Of a stretch of DNA of 64,000 bases, positions 53,775 to 64,000 are shown in pieces. The position numbers and the translations under genes were made by a program. The first letter of the stretch is position 1; every line of letters starts with the position of its first letter. Below the pieces are notes generated by a model, which was not told where the DNA came from, did not search any database, and was given only the letters and a program-made list of their open reading frames with translations. The stretch is taken from assembly GCA_963738445.1 (NCBI GenBank), contig CAVTWS010000015.1, positions 372,001 to 436,000 on the forward strand, written 5' to 3'. This DNA is from CAVTWS01 sp963738445. Lineage in GTDB: Bacteria > Actinomycetota > Acidimicrobiia > Acidimicrobiales > SHLQ01.

Positions 53775-54185
53775 GTGAGTGAAATGAACGGCCAGCAGCG
53801 CCTCGACGAATTCGCCGAGGAAGTGAAACAGCTCAAGGCCACCGGCGGTCTCGCCAACGCCGAACGAACCGGTACGTCACTGGGCGCCTTCTTGATGATC
53901 GTCGGTGGCTTCGTCGTGGTCATCTTGAGCTGGTCGAAGCGCGGACAGCTCGACTTCGGTGATGGTCAGGGCATTAAGGAGATCGTCCAGGCCACCAACA
54001 ACGTGTGGACCGCGCTGTTCGGCATCGGGTTGATCCTCATCGGTCTCGCCCTGTGGATCCGCAACTCGTTGACCCGCTACTTCCGGCACTGGCTGACCCG
54101 GCTCATCTACGAGGACCGGGCCAACACCGACCGCATCGTCGCCGCGATCGAGTCGCTCAAGGCCACCGACCGCGCCTCCAGCTGA
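53775..54185 (+). CDS. Small two-helix membrane protein at the end of the Liv-type operon
   Basis: A 136-residue protein with two membrane helices (about residues 35-52 FLMIVGGFVVVILSW and 77-95 TALFGIGLILIGLALWI) separated by a charged loop. The N-terminal and C-terminal parts are charged and helical, the last reading DRIVAAIESLKATDRASS. It resembles no family I can name. Tight position behind livF, before the operon terminator, suggests an accessory transporter component; that is an inference. GTG start. Confidence 0.65.
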   Translation: MSEMNGQQRLDEFAEEVKQLKATGGLANAERTGTSLGAFLMIVGGFVVVILSWSKRGQLDFGDGQGIKEIVQATNNVWTALFGIGLILIGLALWIRNSLTRYFRHWLTRLIYEDRANTDRIVAAIESLKATDRASS

Positions 54186-54199
54186 CACGCACCCAGCCT

Positions 54200-54267
54200 C
54201 CCCGTTCCGCCCAACCCCGTTCCGCCCAACCCCGTTCCGCCCAACCCCGTTCCGCCCAACCCCGTTC
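54200..54267. repeat. Tandem repeat of a 15-nt unit after the Liv-type operon
   Basis: Four exact copies of ccccgttccgcccaa start at 54200, 54215, 54230 and 54245, with 8 nt of a fifth at 54260. The array starts 14 nt after the stop of the last operon gene and runs directly into the left arm of a 15-bp terminator hairpin. Confidence 0.95.
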
Positions 54268-54310
54268 TGGGTGGGTGGCGTACGGCCCAGAGGGCACGCC
54301 ACCCACCCAG
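54267..54310 (+). terminator. Terminator of the Liv-type operon, perfect 15-bp hairpin
   Basis: Left arm ctgggtgggtggcgt (54267-54281) is the exact reverse complement of acgccacccacccag (54296-54310), with a 14-nt loop. It is followed by ttcggtcttgttt. This is the strongest hairpin in the window and closes the transporter operon. Confidence 0.85.
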
Positions 54311-54416
54311 TTCGGTCTTGTTTGGCGCCGCGCTCCCCGCTTCGGACTTGTTTGGCGCTGTTCGGCGCCGACTTCGGCTCCGGACCTCGGCGCCGGACAC
54401 CCCGGCTAGGCGAGGT
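54311..54416. repeat. Short spaced repeats in the gap before the minus-strand F420 gene
   Basis: The segment holds two copies of ttcgg-cttgtttggcgc (54311-54328 and 54341-54358), followed by a further ttcggcgcc. No coding signal is evident. It lies between the operon terminator and the convergent F420 oxidoreductase gene. Confidence 0.55.
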
Positions 54417-55448
54417 TCAGCCGAGGAGCTCGCGTAGCTGGGAGAGCTGGGCCTGGGCGTCGCCGCCGACAGGGGTGACGTTGAGGATGGTCGTGCCGGC
54501 CTCACGGTGGGCGGCCAGCCGGTCCTTGATGTAGCCGACCGGTCCGCAGAGGCTCACCTTTTCGATCAGCTCGTCGGGCACCGCGGCGGCGGCCTCCTCC
54601 TTCTTGCCGTCGAGATAGAGGTCCTGGATCTGGCGGGCGGCATCGGTGAACCCGTAGGCCTGGCAGACGTCGTTGTAGAAGTTCTTGCCCCGCGAACCCA
54701 TGCCCCCGATGTACAGCGCCGCCATGGGCCGTACGTAGTCGCGGTAGCGCTCGGCCCCTTCGCCGATGGCGAGGTAGCCGCCGGCGGTGATCTGGAGCGG
54801 GCCGAGTTCGGCCGGGCGCCGGGCCAGCCCGGCCTTCAGAGGCTCACCCCACACCCGAGACGCCATCTCGGGCGCGAACAGGAAGGGCAGCCAACCTTCC
54901 GCGTGGGCGGCGCACACCTCGACGCTCTTGGGCCCGAGCGAGGCGATGTGGATGGGGATGTTCTCCCGGAGAGGCTTGGTGATCATCTTCAGCGGCTTGC
55001 CCTGGCCGGTGCCCTGATCCGCCGGGAGCGGGATGGTGAACACGTCGCCGTCGTACTCGAGTCGTTCCCGCTTCCAGGCCATCCGGCAGATGTCGATGAT
55101 CTCGGTGATGCGGGTGAGCGGCTTGTGGAACGGCATGGCGTGCCAGCCCTCGATGACCTGCGGTCCGCTGGCGCCGAGGCCGAGGACGAAACGTCCGCCG
55201 GAGAGGGCGTCGAGGGCTGCGGCGGTCTGGGCGATCAGTGCCGGCGAGCGTGAGAACGCGGGCAGGATGCCCGACGCCAGTTCGGCCCGTTCGGTGACCG
55301 CGGCCAGGTACCCGAGCAGCGACACCGCGTCGAATCCGTACGCCTCGGCGACCCAGATCATGTCGACGCCGGCGTCTTCCAGGGTCTTGGCCTGGGCGGC
55401 GGTGGCCTGCAGATCCTTGGCGTAGTCGAGCTGGGTGCTGAGCTTCAT
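54417..55448 (-). CDS. LLM class F420-dependent oxidoreductase
   Basis: A 343-residue luciferase-like monooxygenase with the F420-type pattern. MKLSTQLDYAKDLQATAAQ starts the barrel. GVDMIWVAEAYGFDAVSLLG near residue 27 and AELASGILPAFSRSPALIAQ near residue 55 contain the nonprolyl cis-peptide region; GRFVLGLGASGPQVIEGW near residue 82 is standard. NIPIHIASLGPKSVEVCAAH is near residue 160. ATG 55448 is preferred; an ATG 9 nt earlier is possible. Substrate unknown. Similar to the oxidoreductase at 16974 but not a close copy. Confidence 0.9.
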   Translation of the reverse strand: MKLSTQLDYAKDLQATAAQAKTLEDAGVDMIWVAEAYGFDAVSLLGYLAAVTERAELASGILPAFSRSPALIAQTAAALDALSGGRFVLGLGASGPQVIEGWHAMPFHKPLTRITEIIDICRMAWKRERLEYDGDVFTIPLPADQGTGQGKPLKMITKPLRENIPIHIASLGPKSVEVCAAHAEGWLPFLFAPEMASRVWGEPLKAGLARRPAELGPLQITAGGYLAIGEGAERYRDYVRPMAALYIGGMGSRGKNFYNDVCQAYGFTDAARQIQDLYLDGKKEEAAAAVPDELIEKVSLCGPVGYIKDRLAAHREAGTTILNVTPVGGDAQAQLSQLRELLG

Positions 55449-55483
55449 GGGCGACATTGTCCCCCAAATCCCACCGCGTGTCG

Positions 55484-57034
55484 TCAACCAGGTCGATCGG
55501 TGGCGCCGGTCGCGGCGGCCACCGGCGCGGCGTTCATCGGCTTGTCGTCAGAGGGCCAGTAACGGCGGGTGACGAACGAGGTGACCAGGGCGATCCCGGC
55601 CGAGGCCAGGAAGGCGATGCGCATGCCGTCGGAGAACGCCTCGCTCGCCCGGGAGAACAGCGCGGCGCCGTCCTCGCCGGCCATGCTTCGCGTCACGGCG
55701 AACGCACCCTGGATGCCGTCGCGCACCGTGTCGGCGGCTTCGGGTGGGAGCGATTCGGTCGCGTCGCCGAGGCCGTTGCGGTACCCGGTCGAGACCAAGC
55801 TGCCCATGAGCGCGATGCCGACCGCCCCGCCCACTTCGCGTGAGGTGTCGTTCACCGCGGAACCGACGCCGGCCTTGTGCGGCGGAAGGGTGGACATGAT
55901 GGCGGTGGTCGCGGTGGGCGACATCAGCGCCATCCCCGCGGCGGCGCCCACCATGCCGATCACCAACAGGATGTAGGAGCTGTTCGGACGCATGAACGAC
56001 AACCACACGAACGCGGCCGCCGCCACCGTCTGACCCAGCGCCACGATCTGTCGATTGCCGATCCGGGCGGCCAGCCGTGGGCCGCGAGGCGCCACCATGA
56101 TCATCGTGGCCGGGAAGGGGAGCACCCTGACGGCGGCCATGAGGGGCGTGTTCCCGCGCACGAACTGGAAGTAGAGGGTCAGCCCGAAGAAGGCGCCGAA
56201 CATGACCAGGAAAGCGTTGGTGATCGTGAGCGAGCCGAGCGCGAACTTGCGATTCGTGAAGTTCCGGGGATCGAGCATCGGGTGGGTGGTCCGCAGCTCG
56301 TAGAGGACGAATCCGACCAGCGCAACCACCGCCAGGGCGAACCCGCCGAGCACGATCGCACTCGACCAACCCTCCTCCGGTCCCTCGATGATGGCGAACA
56401 CCAGGGAGGTGAAGCCGACGATCGACAGCACGGCCCCCACGATGTCGAGCGGACGACCCTCCTCGTCACGAGAGGTCGGGACGAACAGCAGGATCGGCAC
56501 CGCGGCGAGGAGCACGAGCGGCACGTTGACGAAGAAGATCGAGCCCCACCAGAACCAACGCAACAGCAATCCTGAAGCCAGGGAGCCGAGCGCGCCCCCG
56601 GCTCCGGCGAAGCCCGCCCACACGGCGATCGCCTTGGCTCGTTCCTCGGGCGGGAACACCACGGTGATGGTGGACAGGGTGGCCGGCATGATCAGCGCCG
56701 CGCCGACCCCCATGCTCGCCCGCAAGGCGATCAGCTGGTTGGGGCCGTCGCTCATCGAGGCGGCCACCGCCGCGGCGGCGAAGATCACCAGTCCGATGAG
56801 CAGCGCGCCTTTGCGTCCGTAGCGGTCGCCCAGGGCGCCGGCCGGCAGCAGCAGCCCGGCGAACACCAGGGCGTAGGCGTCGATGATCCACAACGTCTGG
56901 GTCTGGCTCGGCTCGATCGCCTTCTGGATCGCCGGGATGCCGTTGTTCAACGCAGCCACGCTGGCCACGATCAGCACCAGGCACGTGCACATGATGCCGA
57001 GGATGAACCACCGGCGGGGATTGGGCTCCGTCAC
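55484..57034 (-). CDS. MFS efflux transporter, DHA2/QacA-type, 14 helices
   Basis: A 516-residue major-facilitator protein of the 14-helix drug:H+ antiporter group. Motif A GALGDRYGRKGALLIG near residue 66 and LRASMGVGAALIMPATLSTI near residue 105 are typical, and LDIVGAVLSIVGFTSLVFAI marks the central extra helices. It has no periplasmic insert. It probably exports a drug-like or metabolic compound; substrate and regulator are not in the window. Its start faces the PhoH gene across a short gap. Confidence 0.9.
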   Translation of the reverse strand: MTEPNPRRWFILGIMCTCLVLIVASVAALNNGIPAIQKAIEPSQTQTLWIIDAYALVFAGLLLPAGALGDRYGRKGALLIGLVIFAAAAVAASMSDGPNQLIALRASMGVGAALIMPATLSTITVVFPPEERAKAIAVWAGFAGAGGALGSLASGLLLRWFWWGSIFFVNVPLVLLAAVPILLFVPTSRDEEGRPLDIVGAVLSIVGFTSLVFAIIEGPEEGWSSAIVLGGFALAVVALVGFVLYELRTTHPMLDPRNFTNRKFALGSLTITNAFLVMFGAFFGLTLYFQFVRGNTPLMAAVRVLPFPATMIMVAPRGPRLAARIGNRQIVALGQTVAAAAFVWLSFMRPNSSYILLVIGMVGAAAGMALMSPTATTAIMSTLPPHKAGVGSAVNDTSREVGGAVGIALMGSLVSTGYRNGLGDATESLPPEAADTVRDGIQGAFAVTRSMAGEDGAALFSRASEAFSDGMRIAFLASAGIALVTSFVTRRYWPSDDKPMNAAPVAAATGATDRPG

Positions 57035-57088
57035 TCACGGCACGCTAACCGGTCGCGGTTGACGCGAGCTCGTCGCCGGCGCCGGCCC

Positions 57089-58453
57089 GTGTTCATCGTC
57101 ACGTCGTCAATCGGACATCGAAATGCTCGATCTGGCCCCCTCGCGGGTTCTACGATTGAGTTCATCGCCCGTCCCATTGCGACCTACGTCCTCGACACCT
57201 CCGTGTTGCTGAGCGACCCACGTGCGCTCCGTGGATTCGGGCATCACCATGTGGCGGTTCCTCTGGTGGTCCTGGCCGAGTTGGAGGCCAAGCGGCATCA
57301 CCCCGAGCTCGGTTGGGCGGCACGGGCGACCCTCCGGGATCTCGAGGAGCTCCGGCTCAAGCACACGTCCCTGGTCGAGCCCATGATCGTCACCGACCAG
57401 GGCGGAACGTTGTGGGTCGAAGTGAACCACGAGGACCGGTCGTTCCTGCCCCCGTCCTTCCGGGCGGATACCAACGACAACCGGATCCTCGCCGTCGCGG
57501 TGGCGCTCCAACGCGACGGCCGCAACGTGGTCCTCGTCAGCAAGGACCTGCCGCTCCGGTTGAAGGCGTCGATCGTCGGCCTGGATGCCGAGGAGTACCG
57601 CGACGATCGTGTCGTCGAGATGGGCTGGCGGGGTTTCGTCGAGCAGTCGGCGACCTCGGCCGACATCGACCGGCTGTACGCCGAGGGTGTCCTCGACCTG
57701 GACACCGCACGCGACCTTCCCTGCAACACCGGCATCGTCGCGACGGCGGGGTCCCAGTCCGCGCTCGGCCGGGTGCGAGCTGATGGCCGGGTGCATCTCG
57801 TGCCGGCCGACCGAACGCTGTTCGATGTGCGCGGCCGGTCGGCCGAGCAGCGTCTGGCCATCGATCTCCTGGCCGACCCGGCGGTCGGCATCGTCTCCCT
57901 CGGTGGCCCGGCGGGAACGGGCAAGAGCGTGCTGGCGCTGGCGGCGGGTCTCGATTGGGTCATCGAGCGCCGGGCGCACCGCCGCGTCATCGTCTTCCGG
58001 CCCCTGTTCGCGGTGGGCGGCCAGGACCTCGGGTTTCTGCCCGGGTCGGAGTCGGAGAAGATGTCGCCGTGGGCGGCCGCAGTCGCCGATGCCCTCGAGT
58101 CGATCGCCGGGCCGGCCGTGGTCGAGCACATCCGCAGCCACAACCTGCTGGAAGTCCTGCCGCTGACCCACATCCGCGGGCGGAGCCTGGTCGACACGTT
58201 CGTGATCATCGATGAGGCGCAGAACCTCGAGCGCAACGTGCTGCTGAGCGCGTTGTCCCGGCTCGGGGCCGGCAGTCGCGTGGTGCTGACGCACGACGTC
58301 GCGCAACGGGACAACCTCCGGGTCGGTCGTCACGACGGCATCGCATCGGTGATCGAGACCCTTCGGGGACGTGCGATCTTCGGACATGTCACCCTCCGCC
58401 GGGCCGAGCGCAGCGAGATCGCCGCCCTCGTCACCAGCGTGCTCGACAACTGA
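57089..58453 (+). CDS. PIN-PhoH fusion protein (PhoH2 type)
   Basis: A 454-residue fusion of a PIN RNase domain and a PhoH ATPase. The PIN domain opens TYVLDTSVLLSDPRALRGF with the first catalytic Asp, then VVLAELEAKRHHPELG and SFRADTNDNRILAVAVALQR with further acidic residues. The ATPase has Walker A GGPAGTGKSVLALAA near residue 270 and Walker B FVIIDEAQNL near residue 371. Relatives (PhoH2) act as RNA-unwinding ribonucleases, sometimes with an antitoxin; no antitoxin-like gene lies directly upstream. The start is uncertain: GTG 57089 or TTG 57059. A tandem repeat and hairpin follow the stop. Confidence 0.88.
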   Translation: MFIVTSSIGHRNARSGPLAGSTIEFIARPIATYVLDTSVLLSDPRALRGFGHHHVAVPLVVLAELEAKRHHPELGWAARATLRDLEELRLKHTSLVEPMIVTDQGGTLWVEVNHEDRSFLPPSFRADTNDNRILAVAVALQRDGRNVVLVSKDLPLRLKASIVGLDAEEYRDDRVVEMGWRGFVEQSATSADIDRLYAEGVLDLDTARDLPCNTGIVATAGSQSALGRVRADGRVHLVPADRTLFDVRGRSAEQRLAIDLLADPAVGIVSLGGPAGTGKSVLALAAGLDWVIERRAHRRVIVFRPLFAVGGQDLGFLPGSESEKMSPWAAAVADALESIAGPAVVEHIRSHNLLEVLPLTHIRGRSLVDTFVIIDEAQNLERNVLLSALSRLGAGSRVVLTHDVAQRDNLRVGRHDGIASVIETLRGRAIFGHVTLRRAERSEIAALVTSVLDN

Positions 58454-58464
58454 CGGCACCCCTG

Positions 58465-58540
58465 GTTCTGGGAGACCCGCTTGCCGCTCGCTCATCGTTC
58501 TGGGAGACCCGCTTGCCGCTCGCTCATCGTTCTGGGAGAC
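58465..58540. repeat. Tandem repeat of a 32-nt unit after the PhoH gene
   Basis: Two exact 32-nt units start at 58465 and 58497, each beginning gttctgggagacccgc and ending gctcatc, with a third partial copy (12 nt) at 58529-58540. The repeat starts 12 nt after the PhoH stop. The partial third copy is the left arm of the terminator hairpin. Confidence 0.95.
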
Positions 58541-58586
58541 ACCCCCGTCGCGTGAGCGACCGGTCTGTCTCCCAGAAGCGGGTTTT
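58530..58586 (+). terminator. Terminator of the PhoH gene, hairpin plus T run
   Basis: An 11-bp stem pairs ttctgggagac (58530-58540) with gtctcccagaa (58567-58577), followed by gcgggtttt, whose T run is at 58583-58586. Because both full repeat units also contain ttctgggagac, the right arm can pair with any of three left arms; pairing with unit 2 also brings cgctca and tgagcg together. Confidence 0.75.
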
Positions 58587-58655
58587 CGCATGGAGCGGTG
58601 GGTGAGGGGGCACCCGGAACGGTGCTGACGAGCGCGAGGCCGTACGATCGGTCCT

Positions 58656-60520
58656 ATGACGAACGCCGACGAACTGACCCTCGGGGCCGAGTTCCCGCCG
58701 GTCACCCGCGACGACTGGCTGGCCCAGGTCGACAGCGTGCTCAAGGGCAAACCGTTCTCCACCCTGGTCAGCTCGACCCGTGACGGCATCGAGATCCAGC
58801 CGTTGTACACGCCCGACGACATGCCACCGGTCCCTGCCGGATTCCCCGGTCGGGCGCCCCACACCCGGGCGTCGTCCGCTCAGGGCACCCTCGCCGGATG
58901 GGACGTTCGGCAGCACCACGTGGTGACCGACCCGTCAGCCGCCAACGCCGCCTTCCTGGAAGAGCTGGGTCGCGGTGGAACGTCGCTCTTCTGCCGGTTC
59001 GATGAACCCGGCCACGTCGCGCCCGCGCTTCACGACGTTCACCTCGACATCGCGGTGGTCGCGCTCGACGCCGGTCCCGTGCAGGACTCGGTGGCCGCCG
59101 CCTTCCTGGCGGCTGCGGCGTTGAGCCCGGCTCCACCGTCTGAGCTCCTGGGCTCGCTCCGACTCGATCCGATCGGTGTCCTGGCCCGTCACGGCGCGCT
59201 GCCCGAGCCGCTCGACGAGGCGATCTCCCGGGCGGCCCGCACCGCCGCCGAGGTCGCAGGCCTGTACCCGAAGATGCGGTCGTTGGCCGTCGACGCCACG
59301 GTCTGGGCCGATGGCGGCGCCACCGAGGCGGACGAGCTCGCCGGGGCGCTGTCGGTCGGCGTGGCCTACCTCCGGGCGCTGACGGCGGCGGGGCTCGATC
59401 TCGACTCTGCCCTGGACCAGCTCGAGTTCACGTGGTCGGCGACAGCCGACCAGTTCCTGACCATCGCCAAGCTCCGGGCCGCCCGCCGGCTGTGGTCTCG
59501 GGTCGCCGAGGCGTCGGGGGCGACGCCGGACAGGCGCGGTCAGTTCCAGCACGCCGTCACCTCGGCGGTGATGTTGAGCCGTCGCGATCCGTGGGTGAAC
59601 CTGCTCCGCTCGACGGTGGCCTGTTTCTCGGCCGGGGTCGGCGGGGCCGATGCGGTCACGGTCATCCCTCACGACGGTGCCATCGGCCTGTCCGACGATC
59701 AGGCCCGGCGCATCGCCCGCAACACCCAGCTGCTGCTGCTCGAAGAGGCACACCTGGCCCAGGTCGTCGATCCGGCGGGCGGAGCCCACACCATCGAAGG
59801 TTTGACCGATCAGCTCTGCACCGTCGCCTGGGCCCGGTTCCAGGATCTCGAACAGGGCGGAGGCATGGCCGCCGCCCTGGTGGCCGGCGACGCCAAACGC
59901 CAGCTCGACGAACGTTGGGAGACCCGTCTCCGCGACCTGGCTCGACGCAAAGAGCCGTTGACCGGCGTGAGCGAGTTCCCCGACATCAACGAAGCGACGC
60001 TGAATCGGACGGCGGTACCCGTGCGGCCGCCCGTCGCCCGGCCGGCGATCACGATCGAGCCCATCCCGCTACGCCGGTTGGCCGAGCCGTTCGAGGAGTT
60101 GCGGGATGCGGCCGACGCTGCGTCGGGTGGCCGGCCTCTCGTCTTCCTCGCCAACCTCGGCACCCCGGCCGATCACACGACCCGGTCGACCTGGGCCAAG
60201 AACCTCTTCGAGGCCGGTGGGATCGCCGCCCCCGGGAACGACGGTTTCGCGGACCCCGACTCGTTGGCGCAGGCCTTCGTGGCCTCTGGGGCCCGACTGG
60301 CGGCCATCTGCTCGTCGGACGCTATCTACGCCGAATCGGCCGCCGACGCGGCCGCCGCCCTACGCCGGGCCGGCGCGGCCCGGATCTACCTCGCCGGCCG
60401 GCCCGGCGCCCTCGAGAGCACCCTCTGCGAAGCTGGTGTCGACGAGTTCGTGTTCGCCGGCGGCGATGTCGTCGACATCCTTCGACGAGCCCACACCACC
60501 CTCGGACTGCGGGAGGCATC

Positions 60521-60524
<4 letters not shown>
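58656..60524 (+). CDS. mutA: Methylmalonyl-CoA mutase small (beta) subunit
   Basis: A 622-residue MutA, the non-catalytic subunit of heterodimeric methylmalonyl-CoA mutase. Conserved features are FSTLVSSTRDGIEIQPLYT near residue 37, LDLDSALDQLEFTWSATADQ near residue 249, the mutase barrel block AARRLWSRVAEASG, VDPAGGAHTIEGLT near residue 371 and a C-terminal vestigial B12-like domain that lacks the DxHxxG motif. It overlaps mutB by 4 nt (ATGA). Complete, ATG 58656. Confidence 0.95.
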
Positions 60525-62692
<2,168 letters not shown>

Positions 62693-62696
62693 GCCG

Positions 62697-64000
62697 ATGT
62701 CGACCGCGGAACAATCGCCGTCCGATCTGCTGGCCATCCACGCGCAGTTGACCCCGGACAAGGTGGCGGTGATCGACGATCGTCCTGACGGCACGATCCG
62801 GCAGATCACGTTCGCCGAGATGAACGCCGAGGTCAACCGGTTGGCCAACAGCCTCCTCGCCCGGGATCTCGGCCCGGGAGATCGGGTGGCGTGGTGCGGG
62901 AAGAACTCGATCGAGGTGATGATCTGGCTCGACGCCTGCCGCAAAGCCCGGCTGATGGCGGTTCCGGTCGGCTACCGGCTCACCGCCGAGGAAGCCGCCT
63001 ACGTGGTCGACGATTCCGATGCGCGGATCTGCCTGGTCGACGCCGAGCACGCCGCCCTGTTCGCGTCCTTCGCCGACGAGGTCGACGGACTCGAGGACGT
63101 CGTGGTGTTCGCCGGCGAGGCGCTGGCGGGCCAGGTCGCCGCCACGGACTTCATGCGTTCGGCCGCGGTCGCTGAACCGGCAGCGATCGACGACGTGGTC
63201 GGCACGATGATCTACACGTCCGGCACCACCGGAAAGCCCAAAGGTGCGGTCCGCAAGAAAGGTGCCGATCCGGCCCTGGCCGCCGCGCTCGTGTCGGCGT
63301 GGCAGTGCACGCCTGATGACATCCACCTCACCTGCGGACCGCTGTACCACTCGGGCCCGATGATGTTGGCCGGTCTCGGGCACGCCCTGGGGTGCACGTT
63401 GGTGGTGCAACGGAACTTCGACGCCCTGGACTGGCTCCGCCTGATCGACCGCTACCGGGTCACGGCGACCTTCGCCGCCCCGACACCGATCCGCATGGTC
63501 GTCAACGTGCCGGACGAGGTGAAGGCCCGATACGACCGCAGTTCGATGCGGCTGATGCTGGCCAATGCCGCGCCGTGGCCGTTTGCGCTGAAGAAGGCCT
63601 ACCTGGCCGACTTCCCACCCGGGTCGCTGTGGGAGATCTACGGGGCGACCGAACTCGGGGTGTGCGCCCTGCTCCGGCCCGAGCACCAGCTCTCCAAGCC
63701 CGGGTCCTGTGGGCAACCGGCGCCGTATGTCGAGGTGATGCTCCTCGACGACGACGGTCACGAGGTCACCGAGCCCGGCCAGCCCGGTGAGCTCTTCGTC
63801 CGCAACGCGAACGTTCTCGACGAGTACCACAAGGCCCACGACAAGTGGTCCGAGGACCACCGCGACGGCGGGTGGCACACGGTCGGCGACGTTGCGTACC
63901 TGGACGACGAAGGCTTCCTGTACATCTGCGACCGCAAGAAGGACATGATCATCAGCGGCGGGGTGAACATCTACCCGGCCGAGATCGAGGCCGTCCTCGA
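62697..64000 (+). CDS. AMP-dependent acyl-CoA synthetase/ligase (partial, runs off the end)
   Basis: An AMP-forming acyl-CoA synthetase starting at ATG 62697 and open to the window edge (about 434 codons, not terminated). It shows DLLAIHAQLTPDKVAVIDD near the start, the ATP motif MIYTSGTTGKPKGAVRKKG near residue 170, the adenylate motif LWEIYGATELG near residue 313, VGDVAYLDDEGFLYICDRK near residue 397 and SGGVNIYPAEIEAVL at the end. No frameshift is seen. It activates a fatty or other carboxylic acid; the 4-nt gap to mutB suggests it feeds that pathway. Confidence 0.93.
   Translation, partial: MSTAEQSPSDLLAIHAQLTPDKVAVIDDRPDGTIRQITFAEMNAEVNRLANSLLARDLGPGDRVAWCGKNSIEVMIWLDACRKARLMAVPVGYRLTAEEAAYVVDDSDARICLVDAEHAALFASFADEVDGLEDVVVFAGEALAGQVAATDFMRSAAVAEPAAIDDVVGTMIYTSGTTGKPKGAVRKKGADPALAAALVSAWQCTPDDIHLTCGPLYHSGPMMLAGLGHALGCTLVVQRNFDALDWLRLIDRYRVTATFAAPTPIRMVVNVPDEVKARYDRSSMRLMLANAAPWPFALKKAYLADFPPGSLWEIYGATELGVCALLRPEHQLSKPGSCGQPAPYVEVMLLDDDGHEVTEPGQPGELFVRNANVLDEYHKAHDKWSEDHRDGGWHTVGDVAYLDDEGFLYICDRKKDMIISGGVNIYPAEIEAVL

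Overview
The window is about 64 kb of dense, high-GC bacterial DNA. It reads as an actinobacterial chromosome, most likely of the Acidimicrobiia (Ilumatobacter/Microthrix relatives). The assignment is inferred from F420-type luciferase-like monooxygenases, mycothiol-type DinB-fold enzymes, an alr-tsaE-tsaB-rimI-tsaD-groES-groEL-guaB3-guaA gene order, a LAxTG-type sorting signal and many GTG starts. No rRNA, tRNA, CRISPR array, insertion sequence or prophage was recognised.

Layout. 1-11.7 kb: the end of alr, a serine hydrolase and a P1 peptidase, the t6A tRNA-modification genes, groES-groEL behind a CIRCE operator, a CoA pyrophosphatase, a GuaB3-type IMP dehydrogenase-like gene, guaA and a DinB-fold protein. 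11.7-18.7 kb: lipid or xenobiotic-type enzymes (enoyl-CoA hydratase, thioesterase, phosphotransferase, SnoaL-like protein, F420 monooxygenase, dienelactone hydrolase) and an ECF sigma/zinc anti-sigma pair. 18.9-22.2 kb: a PcrA/UvrD helicase interrupted by a 356-residue intein. 22.3-30.4 kb: a GGDEF-EAL protein, a methyltransferase, an alanyl-tRNA editing protein, sucCD, a ParA-like/ribbon-helix-helix pair without a P-loop, and a cell-wall amidase. 31-44 kb: purH, rhomboid protease, metF, icd, a heterodimeric ABC exporter, a thioester-domain surface protein, mdh and an Fpg-like glycosylase. 44-48.3 kb: hydrolases and two badly broken amidohydrolases. 48.4-54.3 kb: a branched-chain-amino-acid-type ABC uptake operon with a fused LivH-LivM permease. 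54.4-64 kb: an F420 monooxygenase, an MFS pump, PIN-PhoH, methylmalonyl-CoA mutase (mutAB) and an acyl-CoA synthetase that runs off the end.

How the genes fit together. sucCD, icd, mdh and mutAB feed one another: mutAB turns methylmalonyl-CoA into succinyl-CoA, which SucCD consumes. The enoyl-CoA hydratase, thioesterase, acyl-CoA synthetase and F420 oxidoreductases suggest catabolism of fatty or branched carbon compounds, with amino-acid-like substrates brought in by the Liv-type transporter.

Two cautions apply. Several housekeeping genes (tsaD, guaB3, guaA, metF, icd, the pcrA tail) carry 1-2 nt frameshifts, which looks more like sequencing error than gene death. Short tandem repeats recur directly at or after gene stops, often just before a terminator hairpin; this is the most distinctive non-coding pattern in the window.
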